This document shows, piece by piece, positions 1 through 7,422 of a DNA stretch of 64,000 nt; positions within the stretch are counted from its first letter, which is position 1, and every line of letters begins with the position of its first letter. The stretch is from an uncultured Halobacteriovorax sp. Its GTDB lineage: Bacteria; Bdellovibrionota; Bacteriovoracia; Bacteriovoracales; Bacteriovoracaceae. The stretch spans positions 1-64,000 of the forward strand of contig CAJXVS010000001.1 of assembly GCA_913061265.1 (NCBI GenBank), in the 5' to 3' direction. The position numbers were made by a program, and so were the translations under genes. The notes beneath the pieces were generated by a model. That model saw nothing but the letters and a program-made list of their open reading frames with translations. It ran no database searches and was not told the origin of the DNA.

Positions 1-103
1 ACTCGCCAGAGTTTAAAAAAAGTATGTTTATAACATACAACCTTTCTCGTCTTGGATTCAACGGCTTATAAATAAGCCGAGAAACTTTGTTCATTTATTA
101 AAA

Positions 104-115
104 TGTTAAAGAGCA
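104..115 (-). promoter_or_regulatory. boxA antitermination element of an rRNA operon leader
   Basis: The minus strand reads TGCTCTTTAACA, identical to the bacterial boxA bound by the NusB/NusE (S10) antitermination complex in rRNA leaders. It lies about 60 nt downstream of a good minus-strand promoter at 176-204, so bases 1-170 are the leader of an rRNA operon whose 16S gene would begin to the left of the window. No 16S 5' consensus is visible within the window itself. Confidence 0.8.
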
Positions 116-175
116 ACTAAAAATGTTTTAAGTTTTTAGTGACTTAAGTTCGCTTCCGAATTAGTCGTGAAGGGG

Positions 176-204
176 AATATAGGTCGGTGTTCGAACAAGG
201 TCAA
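176..204 (-). promoter_or_regulatory. rRNA operon promoter (sigma70 type)
   Basis: On the minus strand TTGACC (199-204), a 17-bp spacer and TATATT (176-181) form a strong sigma70-type promoter pointing left into the boxA-containing leader. The C-rich discriminator just after the -10 is of the kind often seen at stringently controlled promoters, but it is not GC-rich throughout. The rest of 205-297 holds no gene that I can see. Confidence 0.75.
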
Positions 205-297
205 CTACTTTTTTGTAAGATAAAGTTATTTTTTTTCACTAAATATTTTTCATGTATGACGATAGGCATCAAATCCCCCTATTTTTAAAAAAGCTAG

Positions 298-303
298 TAT
301 AAT
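298..303 (+). promoter_or_regulatory. -10 element of a probable leaderless transcript
   Basis: A perfect TATAAT ends 7 nt before the ATG at 311, so transcription should start on or one base before the start codon. There is no Shine-Dalgarno sequence and no convincing -35. This is one of several such arrangements in the window. Confidence 0.5.
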
Positions 304-310
304 AAAAACT

Positions 311-715
311 ATGAAAAATTGGGATACACAGCTTTCAACTATACTAAAAGATTCACTCTCCCCTATGAAGTTCACCTTCTTTCATAGTGAAGATGCCACA
401 AATGACTACCAAAAAATCTTTAGCAATATGGATAATTACCAAGATAAAGAGCTTTGGGACCTCTACTCCATTCCCTCTCTTGTAAGAGTTTTAACCCTCA
501 AGAATCAAATCCTCTCTGAGGAATGTCTAGAGGAATTCTACAAAGATAGCGCTGAAGAAGTCTGTTTTGTCCTAGAGTGGAGTCCCAAGACAAGAAAAGT
601 CATAGTCTTTAATACAGAACAGGCTAGCGTCTTTGACCAAGAAACTTTTATAGAATCAATCAACCAAGAACAAGAAAACTTAAAAAAACTGTTTAATAGG
701 GCGCTCTTTTCATGA
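311..715 (+). CDS. hypothetical cytoplasmic protein upstream of a PilZ gene
   Basis: This is a 134-aa soluble protein without signal peptide or membrane segment. I recognise no domain. The start has no Shine-Dalgarno but a TATAAT sits 7 nt upstream, consistent with a leaderless mRNA. The TGA stop overlaps the ATG of the following PilZ gene (ATGA, 712-715), so the two are probably translated together and this protein may share a c-di-GMP-related role. That functional link is only inference from coupling. Confidence 0.7.
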   Translation: MKNWDTQLSTILKDSLSPMKFTFFHSEDATNDYQKIFSNMDNYQDKELWDLYSIPSLVRVLTLKNQILSEECLEEFYKDSAEEVCFVLEWSPKTRKVIVFNTEQASVFDQETFIESINQEQENLKKLFNRALFS

Positions 716-1074
716 ACCACGATAGCCGCATTTTTCCTAGATACGTTACTAAGGCAATGAAGATAGAGTTGTTTATAGATGGCGAGCATGACCCCGAAAC
801 AATTGTTGAGAATGTCTCCCTTGGTGGGATCCAAATATCTTCGGAAGTAATGCCTAAAGCAAAAGGTCCAGTCAAGGCCGTCTTAAAGCTAGGTACTCAG
901 GAGTTTAACTTAAGCGCTCATAGTGTTTGGGGCCAGCCTTTAAGTACTGGAGAGGATTCTCGATATAGTTATGGCTTTAGACTTATCTTCGACAAACAAG
1001 AGCTTTATAAGAGGTGGTTAACTTTTATGAAGGCCCTTCATCAATACCAATCAACCCAAGATAAGAAGGCCTAA
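712..1074 (+). CDS. PilZ-domain protein (c-di-GMP receptor)
   Basis: The 120-aa protein is essentially a single PilZ domain. It carries the N-terminal RxxxR motif (R6, R10 in RIFPRY) and the (D/N)xSxxG motif (N34, S36, G39 in NVSLGG), the two elements that bind cyclic di-GMP. Known single-domain PilZ proteins act as c-di-GMP effectors controlling motility, exopolysaccharide or gliding through partner proteins. Translation is coupled to the upstream 134-aa gene. Its stop overlaps the stop of the convergent radical SAM gene by 4 nt. Proximity to the exopolysaccharide locus makes polysaccharide control plausible but unproven. Confidence 0.85.
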   Translation: MNHDSRIFPRYVTKAMKIELFIDGEHDPETIVENVSLGGIQISSEVMPKAKGPVKAVLKLGTQEFNLSAHSVWGQPLSTGEDSRYSYGFRLIFDKQELYKRWLTFMKALHQYQSTQDKKA

Positions 1075-2126
1075 AAAGAATCTTTATTCTTATGCCTGAC
1101 TTGCGCCACTCTTAAGGCCATAGGATCGCAACCAGTATAGTTTTCAGCATTCACAAAGGCAGAGCCACTGCTTCGATTACATTGATGTTTAAATTCACAG
1201 ACAACACAATCAGAGAAGTCTTCTTTCTTAAGCTCTCTAATCTTTTTAAACTCTTGAGAGTCATTCCAGATATCTTTAAAGCTATGCTCTTTTAAGTCGC
1301 CTGAAGGAATAGGGGCTCCTATACAGGGGTAGACCACTCCATCGAGGCCTATGCCTACGACATTTCTGGCGCAGGAGCACTGGAAGGATTCCTCTGAGTT
1401 ATCATGCCAAAAGAGGTCTTTATGGGGACCTTTTAGGAGTTCATTGTATTGATCAGGTGTTATTCCAAAGTCTTGAGAGCTTTCAGTTCCATCATAGCGG
1501 GCCGTTACTTCGTCTGAGAATTGATAAGGAACCCCTAAGGTTTCAGCTAATTTAATAAGCTTTCCAATATCCATGCAGTTGTCTTTATGCAAAATGATAT
1601 TAAAGTTTATCTCCATATCAAAGGATAGGGCTCGCTTAACTCCTTCTAAGACTTTGTTATAACCATCGGCCATACCAGTAAAATTCTTATAAGACTTTTC
1701 ATCAGCGCCATAGATAGAGATATCCAGGGCCCGGCAGCCGGCCTTATAAAGTTTGTTGCAAACTTCTTCAGTCAGCAGATGGCCGTTGGTTTTTACTCTT
1801 GGCATAGACTTATTATGAATAACTCTTTCGATAAGGGAGTAGATATGAGGATATAAAAGGGCCTCTCCGCCTGTGAAGGAAATATAGAAGGCTCCGGCAT
1901 CACATAGTTCATCGATAACTCTAATAAACTCTTCTTTCTTTAAAGGCCTGCCCTTTATATTTTCAGGCATGCTACTAGATCGATCAAAATTATAGCAATG
2001 AACACAGCTATAATTACAGCCTAGAGTGGTCTCTATTGTTGCAAATAAGGGAATGCATTTATCAAAAGCAACCTGTGTTGTTTGATCGAGAATAGATGAA
2101 TCTTTCTTAATTAATTTACGAACCAA
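1071..2126 (-). CDS. radical SAM/SPASM peptide maturase
   Basis: The 351-aa protein has the radical SAM CxxxCxxC motif near its N-terminus (C37, C41, C44) and a cysteine-rich SPASM region (roughly residues 248-335: CSC, PCIG, CVVC, QC, GC) that would hold auxiliary iron-sulfur clusters. SPASM enzymes such as PqqE and AlbA modify ribosomal peptides, typically forming C-C or thioether links. The likely start is TTG at 2126, with AGGGG just upstream, and it overlaps the PqqD-like gene by 11 nt, the classic partner arrangement. The probable substrate is the 61-aa peptide at 4966-5151; the specific chemistry cannot be told from sequence. Confidence 0.85.
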   Translation of the reverse strand: MVRKLIKKDSSILDQTTQVAFDKCIPLFATIETTLGCNYSCVHCYNFDRSSSMPENIKGRPLKKEEFIRVIDELCDAGAFYISFTGGEALLYPHIYSLIERVIHNKSMPRVKTNGHLLTEEVCNKLYKAGCRALDISIYGADEKSYKNFTGMADGYNKVLEGVKRALSFDMEINFNIILHKDNCMDIGKLIKLAETLGVPYQFSDEVTARYDGTESSQDFGITPDQYNELLKGPHKDLFWHDNSEESFQCSCARNVVGIGLDGVVYPCIGAPIPSGDLKEHSFKDIWNDSQEFKKIRELKKEDFSDCVVCEFKHQCNRSSGSAFVNAENYTGCDPMALRVAQVRHKNKDSF

Positions 2127-2391
2127 CGATGACCCCTAATTTTTCCATATTTCCAATGAACTCTAAGAGGTCTTTTTCAGCGAGCTCTTTAGAGATAGAG
2201 TATTCAGCGCAGACCGCTGACATTATGGCAGCTAAATCATTTTTTCCATTGAGCTCTTTCCAAATAAAGGAGCCAACACTATTTAAACGATGAACCATTT
2301 TTTTTGGACCAAGATCCATTAGTATGATTTGCTCATCAATTTCTTTCCACGCTATATCTTCACGCTGTGATAATATCTTTGTAAGTAACAT
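2116..2391 (-). CDS. PqqD-like peptide chaperone (RiPP recognition element)
   Basis: This 91-aa protein has the PqqD-family layout: an N-terminal beta region, the central HRLNSVGSFIWKELNG motif (family pattern of hydrophobic/NxxGxxIWxLLdG type) and a C-terminal helical part ending in a leucine-rich helix. PqqD proteins bind the leader of a precursor peptide and present it to the maturase. It is directly upstream of and overlaps the radical SAM gene, so the two form one unit. A second PqqD-like protein is encoded at 3780-4067, suggesting each serves a different enzyme. Confidence 0.8.
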   Translation of the reverse strand: MLLTKILSQREDIAWKEIDEQIILMDLGPKKMVHRLNSVGSFIWKELNGKNDLAAIMSAVCAEYSISKELAEKDLLEFIGNMEKLGVIVGS

Positions 2392-2419
2392 ATCAATATC
2401 TTAATTGTGGACAGGACGA

Positions 2420-3382
2420 ATGACAAAAGAATCTCTCTATAGTGGAACCATTTTTGTCGACTATCTACGAAACCAAGAGTTCTTGGATAGTAGAAGAGGA
2501 TTAAAAATAATAAACGAGCATATGCTCTTAGGCTGGCTTGCAGGCCAGGGGTTATCTCTTGATGAGACTCTCGCCCATATGGCAAAGTCAGAATTTAAGA
2601 GGCAATGGCACTTAAATCAATGCTACTTAGAGCTTCTTAGTGAACTCTCGTGTGAGTTTATTAGTCGAGGCATAAGCCCAGTTCTTTTAAAAGGAGCTGT
2701 TCTCCTAGAACAGATATACCCGGAGCTTGGTTCTCGCTCTATGTCAGATGTCGATATCTTGATTTCTAAAGAGGAGCTTCCAAGTGTAATAGAGGTCTTA
2801 AAACTGAATGGCTTTGAAGAACATAATCATCAAAAATGGAAAGCTAATGCCCATAAAGCAGAGCTCATAAGAAGAAAAAATGGCATTGAACTTGTGGTTG
2901 AGCTTCATACTTCTCTTTTCTATCACTGTGAAGATCCTTTGTGGGAAACTGAAGAGCTCTCAACCCTACCTTATAGAAGCTTAAAAAAAGAGCACTTCCT
3001 TTTATTTCAATGCACTCACCTTGGGTTTCAGCATAGTTTTCTCAAGCTCTTTTGGATTATAGATATTCATTATTGGCTTATAAAAAATCAAAGTATTGAC
3101 GAAAAAGAAGTTCTTAAATTGGCCAAGACCCATAAGGTTTATAACTCATTAGTTTTTACCCTCTTTATCTTGAATAAGTTCTTTTCAACACCAATGGGAC
3201 CTGACTTTAAGAAGGCCTTACAAAGAATATCCCCAATAAAAAAGAAAGTTTTTAGTTCAAGATTCTTGATCGAGCCTAAGGCCAGCATGCCTCATTACCT
3301 TCTAGTAAAGCACCTCTGTAAAGATAGCTTTAAAGAGAGTCTTACTTATGACTTAGGTTGGTTAAAAGATAAACTAGGTTAA
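2420..3382 (+). CDS. nucleotidyltransferase family protein (NTP_transf_5 type)
   Basis: Starting from ATG 2420 the protein is 320 aa. It contains the family signature: a KG pair at 91-92 (LLKGAVLLEQIYPELG) followed by SDVDIL with two aspartates (D110, D112) typical of nucleotidyltransferase metal sites. Members often accompany HprK-related kinases and PqqD proteins in polysaccharide/peptide loci; the acceptor is unknown. It is oriented opposite to the rest of the cluster. Its start is only about 29 bp from the divergent PqqD-like start and its stop overlaps the S26-type peptidase stop by 4 nt, so it is locked between the two halves of the cluster. An in-frame TTG at 2405 is a less likely start. 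Confidence 0.8.
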   Translation: MTKESLYSGTIFVDYLRNQEFLDSRRGLKIINEHMLLGWLAGQGLSLDETLAHMAKSEFKRQWHLNQCYLELLSELSCEFISRGISPVLLKGAVLLEQIYPELGSRSMSDVDILISKEELPSVIEVLKLNGFEEHNHQKWKANAHKAELIRRKNGIELVVELHTSLFYHCEDPLWETEELSTLPYRSLKKEHFLLFQCTHLGFQHSFLKLFWIIDIHYWLIKNQSIDEKEVLKLAKTHKVYNSLVFTLFILNKFFSTPMGPDFKKALQRISPIKKKVFSSRFLIEPKASMPHYLLVKHLCKDSFKESLTYDLGWLKDKLG

Positions 3383-3780
3383 TCTTTTGTGAATAAAAGA
3401 GGGGCTGTCATAATGAGCGCTACTCTTGAAATTTGCCTAAAGATTCTAACGGGGCTTAAGAGTTTCTTAGAAAAGAAAAGATAGAGGCCTAGAAGAAATC
3501 CCTTAGAGAAGGAATAGGATCGCCCTTCTCGCCTAAAGCCAATTACACGAGCGAAGACTTCTTCTCCTTTTGGAGCTTCACTTAATATGGCCCAATCTCC
3601 TTTAGTTATAAGAGGTCTCTCTTGAATAACTCTATGGACGACAAACTCTCCATTAAGACTATCTTTGAAGAGGAGGACATCACCTAAGGAGATCTTAGCG
3701 CTTATTTTCTCAATAATGACTAAATCCCCATCTTTGAGAAGGGGCTGCATACTTATACCTTTAAAAGGAATAGGCTCCAT
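3379..3780 (-). CDS. S26-type signal-peptidase-like protease
   Basis: The 133-aa protein starts with the S26 box around the nucleophile serine (GISMQPLLKDGD, S10) and has VVHRVI (H49), the His found in place of the Lys general base in archaeal/SipW-like S26B peptidases. A hydrophobic stretch near the C-terminus (FLLGLYLFF) and a second short one could anchor it. The start ATG overlaps the PqqD-like stop by one base (TAATG). Within this cluster it is a good candidate for removing a leader from the modified peptide or for processing a secreted product; that role is inference. Confidence 0.75.
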   Translation of the reverse strand: MEPIPFKGISMQPLLKDGDLVIIEKISAKISLGDVLLFKDSLNGEFVVHRVIQERPLITKGDWAILSEAPKGEEVFARVIGFRREGRSYSFSKGFLLGLYLFFSKKLLSPVRIFRQISRVALIMTAPLLFTKD

Positions 3781-4067
3781 TAACTTAAGAGCCTCACTAA
3801 TTTTAACTCTTCTAGTTTATTGATAAGAGAAGTGAGATCCGTTTCAAGGTCCTTAATATCCGCTTCGTAGGTTTTGTTAAAAGCCTCTAGTAAGTCAGAG
3901 AACTTTTGAGGGCCTGGACCAAGTAAGTTCCAGATAAAAGAGCCTGAAGAGTTCAGTTCGTGAGTCATAGGTGGATGACAACTTGCTTGTAAAACTATGA
4001 CCTGCCCACTTAACTCTTTCCAGGTACATTTTGGGTCAATACTTATAAGTTTATCCTTTAGTGACAT
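3780..4067 (-). CDS. second PqqD-like protein (HPr-rel-A-type peptide chaperone)
   Basis: The ORF is open upstream to 4100, but ATG 4067 gives a 95-aa protein matching PqqD-family length, so I chose it; the start then overlaps the kinase-like gene by 17 nt. The central HELNSSGSFIWNLL motif closely matches HRLNSVGSFIWKEL of the PqqD-like protein at 2116-2391, so the two are paralogues. Being between the HprK-like gene and the S26-type peptidase, it resembles the PqqD proteins of the HprK-related 'HPr-rel-A' systems, where it is proposed to bind a small peptide. Confidence 0.75.
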   Translation of the reverse strand: MSLKDKLISIDPKCTWKELSGQVIVLQASCHPPMTHELNSSGSFIWNLLGPGPQKFSDLLEAFNKTYEADIKDLETDLTSLINKLEELKLVRLLS

Positions 4068-4959
4068 AATTCCAAAACTCCCCGTCTTTTTTAAATTCAA
4101 GTTGATAAAAATTGGATTTAGAAGCTATCTGAAGCGACAGTTCTAGTAATTCCTCTCTGCGCTTATAAGGCATAAGCTCCCAAAAGATATTGGCCAGTGA
4201 GGCTAAAATTTTTGTCGCTCCACTTGAAGCGCTAACTTTTGTTCTAGAAGATTGAGTGCTTTGCTTTAACCAAAAAAAACCAGCCACTTCAAACTCGTTT
4301 ACATAGTCTGTATTAGAAAAAGAAAGACCACCTAGACCACCAGACTTTGCGTAGACCTTCTCGCCATCAAAACGCATGACATTCATATCATCACCTAGAA
4401 CTATTCTCTGACCAGATAAAGACGCCACTGTCGATTTACCAGCACCAGAAGCGCCCAAAAAGAAATAGGCTAATCCATTATCAACAACACAGGAGCTATG
4501 GAGCAAGAAGGTATCCATCACTAGCATTCTCCTAGGGAGAAGCCACCTTAATGCATTGAAAATTCCATCAGCATGTAGATCAGTGAGGCTTAAAATGGCA
4601 TGGTCTCTATAGTCGAGTCCAAGAAAGTCTCTTTGGATAGCCGATTCAAACTGACCTGTTTCCTGAATAAGGCAATTTGGGTTCACTTCATAATCCCAGT
4701 CCCTATTCCAATTATTTTCTAAGTAGATATCTAAATTGTTCTTTGATTTAAAAGATGCTGAAACAGTCCATTCTTCTGGAAGAAAATTTAGTACCTTTGA
4801 GGTAAACGCTGGATCCGTTGAATGAAAGTTGACCTTTATCCCATGAAAGAGATAGGCCGAAATAAAGGTAGATTTTTGTTTTATATTCGTTTTTTCGAGT
4901 AAATTTAAGAGGTTCTTTTTTGAATTGATTAATTCAGTGTTTTCAAAAAGGTTTTCCAT
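4051..4959 (-). CDS. HPr-kinase-like (HprK-related) ATP-binding protein
   Basis: The 302-aa protein carries a Walker A P-loop, GASGAGKST (residues 169-177), followed by a LGDD motif near residues 188-191 as in the C-terminal domain of HPr kinase/phosphorylase. The N-terminal half is divergent. HprK-related proteins of this size occur in exopolysaccharide/PqqD loci and in some lasso-peptide clusters, where a homologue phosphorylates a serine of the precursor. No HPr or PTS gene is present here, so HPr is unlikely to be the substrate; the C-terminal Ser61 or another Ser/Thr of the peptide encoded just upstream is a possible target. Only 6 nt separate the two genes. Confidence 0.8.
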   Translation of the reverse strand: MENLFENTELINSKKNLLNLLEKTNIKQKSTFISAYLFHGIKVNFHSTDPAFTSKVLNFLPEEWTVSASFKSKNNLDIYLENNWNRDWDYEVNPNCLIQETGQFESAIQRDFLGLDYRDHAILSLTDLHADGIFNALRWLLPRRMLVMDTFLLHSSCVVDNGLAYFFLGASGAGKSTVASLSGQRIVLGDDMNVMRFDGEKVYAKSGGLGGLSFSNTDYVNEFEVAGFFWLKQSTQSSRTKVSASSGATKILASLANIFWELMPYKRREELLELSLQIASKSNFYQLEFKKDGEFWNYVTKG

Positions 4960-4965
4960 AGTTAC

Positions 4966-5151
4966 TTAAGACGTTAGTTTTTTTGCATTACAAAAGTTTG
5001 GACCACCTGTCGAAGCCTTCCTACCACCAGAAGCTGCTCCATTACAAAGTGCACCAAAAGTAAGAAGCTCTTCAGACTCTATCTCTGGTTTCTCATATGC
5101 TTTCTTTTTGATTAAAATATCTTCTTTATTTTTCTCATCTTTGGTACTCAT
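4966..5151 (-). CDS. candidate RiPP precursor peptide
   Basis: This 61-aa peptide has a charged leader (many K/E/D), a KAYEKPEIESEELLTFG segment (residues 17-33) of the YxKPxIxxE type seen in precursors that pair with PqqD-like proteins, and a small-residue-rich C-terminal part with two cysteines (C36 and C54) separated by GAASGGRKASTGG. This is what a modified core looks like. A clear SD (AAAAGGAG) precedes ATG 5151. It heads the kinase/PqqD/peptidase genes and has its own TATAAT at 5172-5177. The assignment is from architecture and context; no modification site is proven. Confidence 0.7.
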   Translation of the reverse strand: MSTKDEKNKEDILIKKKAYEKPEIESEELLTFGALCNGAASGGRKASTGGPNFCNAKKLTS

Positions 5152-5171
5152 GGAAACTCCTTTTCCTCTCT

Positions 5172-5177
5172 ATTATA
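5172..5177 (-). promoter_or_regulatory. promoter -10 of the precursor peptide operon
   Basis: A perfect TATAAT on the minus strand lies 21 nt upstream of the precursor ATG, leaving a short leader of about 14 nt that contains the strong SD AAAAGGAG. The -35 is poor (T-rich). It places the peptide and the genes after it under separate transcription from the glycosyltransferase genes that end only 58 bp upstream. Confidence 0.55.
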
Positions 5178-5209
5178 ACGTAAAAACCCCTTAAAAATAA
5201 ATAGTTAAG

Positions 5210-6367
5210 TTACTGTAAATAGGCAAGTTCTAATATTTTTAAGTCTGACTTGGCCAGAGATTGAAAGCTTTTATACTCTTCTCTGCCTCGATCGCGAACC
5301 TCTGAAATGGCCTTAGTATCGTTAAAGAGGCGCTCAAGTTTCGAACAAAGCCCGCCATAATCAAACGAGTAATGAATAAGTTCAGGAAAGCTCTTCATCA
5401 ACTCCCCTGATCCTCCAAGCCCTGTTGATATGCAAGGTACCCCATAAGCAAAAGATTCGAGGAGGACTCTACCAAAAGGCTCTTCTTTTACTGATAAGTG
5501 TAGCATTACATCGATAGAATCAAATATTTGATCAGGGCTTACTAAGCCTTTTTTGACTATTAAACTTGAAGGAAACTTTTTAGATAATTGATCTACTTCA
5601 GACTCATAAGATTGATGATCCCCCTTGGTGTGATAAATATTTTTACCAAAGACTGCAATCTCTTTTATACCCATCTTAATCAAGTCATCTTCATAGAGAG
5701 AGGCAAAAAGGTAGAGTTCATGAAGCCCTTTCCAAGGAGCGCTCATTCCCGCAAAGCCAATCACTCCTTTATTCGTTTTTTCTAAGACTTCAGGCACTTC
5801 TTCTACAGGATTATAAACTCTGTGAATTTTTAGGTTTTTATACTTTTCTTTATAGGCCTCTACCACCGAAGTCGAATTTCCAATGAGGGAAATTTCAAAT
5901 TCAGAGAACTTATCAATAAGCCAAGCTATTAAGTTATTCACCTTACCCTCAGCAGGATAATCTCTAAGGTGCCAAAGAAGTGTTCCTTTATAACGAAACA
6001 AAAGGGCACCAATAACTATGGGGTAGAAAACCTTATTCCCATTGCACCAAATGGTTTTAAAGTTAAAGAATCCATCAATCTTAAAGAGAAAGGCCTGGTA
6101 CAGGAGAAAGAATAAACTAAGAATTAGGTCTGTTTTACTACTTCTACTTTTTCTATAAAGACTCTCTTGATACTGAAAGCCCTTTAATTCTAAGTTGCTC
6201 TTACTTTTTACAAATTCTTCAAGTTGCTCGGATGCCTTTATTGATCCTACCATTGGGTAGAATAGTTCAAGCCTAGAACTATCTTCTAGCAAACTTAGTT
6301 GAGTGATAAAGCTACGTTCAGCACCCCCTAACTCAGGACTATTTAATAAACAAGCTACCTTATTCAT
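5210..6367 (-). CDS. GT4-family glycosyltransferase
   Basis: The 385-aa protein has a GT-B fold layout: an N-terminal LNSPELGGAERSF motif (donor/acceptor domain start) and the C-terminal EPFGRVLLESFAYGVP motif with the EX7E-type glutamates typical of family GT4. It would add one sugar from a nucleotide-sugar to the lipid-linked exopolysaccharide repeat unit on the cytoplasmic face. Its start overlaps the preceding GT4 gene by 8 nt. The acceptor and sugar cannot be read from sequence. Confidence 0.85.
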   Translation of the reverse strand: MNKVACLLNSPELGGAERSFITQLSLLEDSSRLELFYPMVGSIKASEQLEEFVKSKSNLELKGFQYQESLYRKSRSSKTDLILSLFFLLYQAFLFKIDGFFNFKTIWCNGNKVFYPIVIGALLFRYKGTLLWHLRDYPAEGKVNNLIAWLIDKFSEFEISLIGNSTSVVEAYKEKYKNLKIHRVYNPVEEVPEVLEKTNKGVIGFAGMSAPWKGLHELYLFASLYEDDLIKMGIKEIAVFGKNIYHTKGDHQSYESEVDQLSKKFPSSLIVKKGLVSPDQIFDSIDVMLHLSVKEEPFGRVLLESFAYGVPCISTGLGGSGELMKSFPELIHYSFDYGGLCSKLERLFNDTKAISEVRDRGREEYKSFQSLAKSDLKILELAYLQ

Positions 6368-7382
6368 TATGACTCCCTATCATTTTACTTAAGAGTCTTT
6401 GAAAAACATCCATGCTATGGCTGTTTATTAAATGATCGATACAATTTTGAGACCAAGAACCGTATTGATCTAAACTTCTATTATAAAATTCTTCTACCGA
6501 GTTCTCATTTATATCATTCAAGCGGTAGCCATTGAAATCATGATGGATATTCTCTTTGAGACCTCCAGAACTTGAGACTATGCTTGGTGTTCCATATTTT
6601 GCGGCCTCAAGAGTCGTAAGTCCAAAGCCTTCTATAAAGCCTTTACTTGCATCGTTCTTACTAAGAAGAATATTATAATCTGAGTCTTGATAGACGGATC
6701 TTAGTTTAGAGTCCGAGATATTAGAGATATCAGTATAGGAAACATCAGAAATGCTATTAAATCGATGAGAGGTCATGCTTAACTCAACCTTTCTTTTTGA
6801 AATTTTTGCTAATATTTTAGCAAATTGAAAAACCCCATCTAAATTCTTATGAGGAACATCTCTAGCGATAGAGCAAAGTTTTATGGACTCATTAGTCTTA
6901 AGTAACTTTGAGACTGGGATGGTCTGAGGAAGTGGAATACAGTTATGAAAGACTATGTCTCGACCATAGTTAATCTTTAGCCCACTTTTTTGGAGAATCC
7001 CTCTAGTATATTTTGAAATAAATATGTTCTGAGAGCTCTCTTGAAAGTATTGAAGACTCTTATCCTTCGTTATTTTTTTTACGATTCGTTTCAATATATT
7101 TGGTGAAGTGAAAAACAACTCAGAACCATGACAAAAGTTAACTGATTTTGATCTAGGAAAACCTCCTAAAAGTCCTCCTAAATAGTGAATATGGAAAAAG
7201 AGATCGAACTCTTTATTTGAGGCATAAGTATGTGAGGCTTCACGAACATTTGTCCAACAAAGAACTTTAACATCATGACCATTGTCCTCTAATAGCTTCA
7301 CTAGATTCTTACTAAAAGTAGATAATCCCCCAAGTTTGGGAGGATAATCAGGGGTCGTTACCAATATCTTCGTTTTCGTCAT
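6360..7382 (-). CDS. GT4-family glycosyltransferase
   Basis: This 340-aa protein begins with TTPDYPPKLGGLSTF, the usual GT4 N-terminal motif with the glycine-rich loop, and has the C-terminal FGLTTLEAAKYGTPSIVS motif. Likely role: transfer of a sugar during exopolysaccharide repeat assembly. A TATAAT at 7391-7396 leaves essentially no 5' leader before ATG 7382, so it probably starts its own transcript together with the overlapping GT4 gene at 5210-6367. Confidence 0.85.
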   Translation of the reverse strand: MTKTKILVTTPDYPPKLGGLSTFSKNLVKLLEDNGHDVKVLCWTNVREASHTYASNKEFDLFFHIHYLGGLLGGFPRSKSVNFCHGSELFFTSPNILKRIVKKITKDKSLQYFQESSQNIFISKYTRGILQKSGLKINYGRDIVFHNCIPLPQTIPVSKLLKTNESIKLCSIARDVPHKNLDGVFQFAKILAKISKRKVELSMTSHRFNSISDVSYTDISNISDSKLRSVYQDSDYNILLSKNDASKGFIEGFGLTTLEAAKYGTPSIVSSSGGLKENIHHDFNGYRLNDINENSVEEFYNRSLDQYGSWSQNCIDHLINSHSMDVFQRLLSKMIGSHNE

Positions 7383-7390
7383 TGGTACTT

Positions 7391-7396
7391 ATTATA
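7391..7396 (-). promoter_or_regulatory. -10 of a short-leader promoter for the GT4 pair
   Basis: TATAAT on the minus strand ends 8 nt before ATG 7382; TTGTTT lies 18 bp further upstream as a -35. The predicted leader is 0-2 nt and there is no SD. Confidence 0.5.
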
Positions 7397-7422
7397 CAAG
7401 TTAGTTGGAAGAGAAAACAAGC

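Noticed and set aside
3780-5151. Lasso peptide cluster
   Set aside because: HprK-like kinase and PqqD-like protein recall some lasso loci, but there is no asparagine-synthetase-like cyclase or transglutaminase-like protease.
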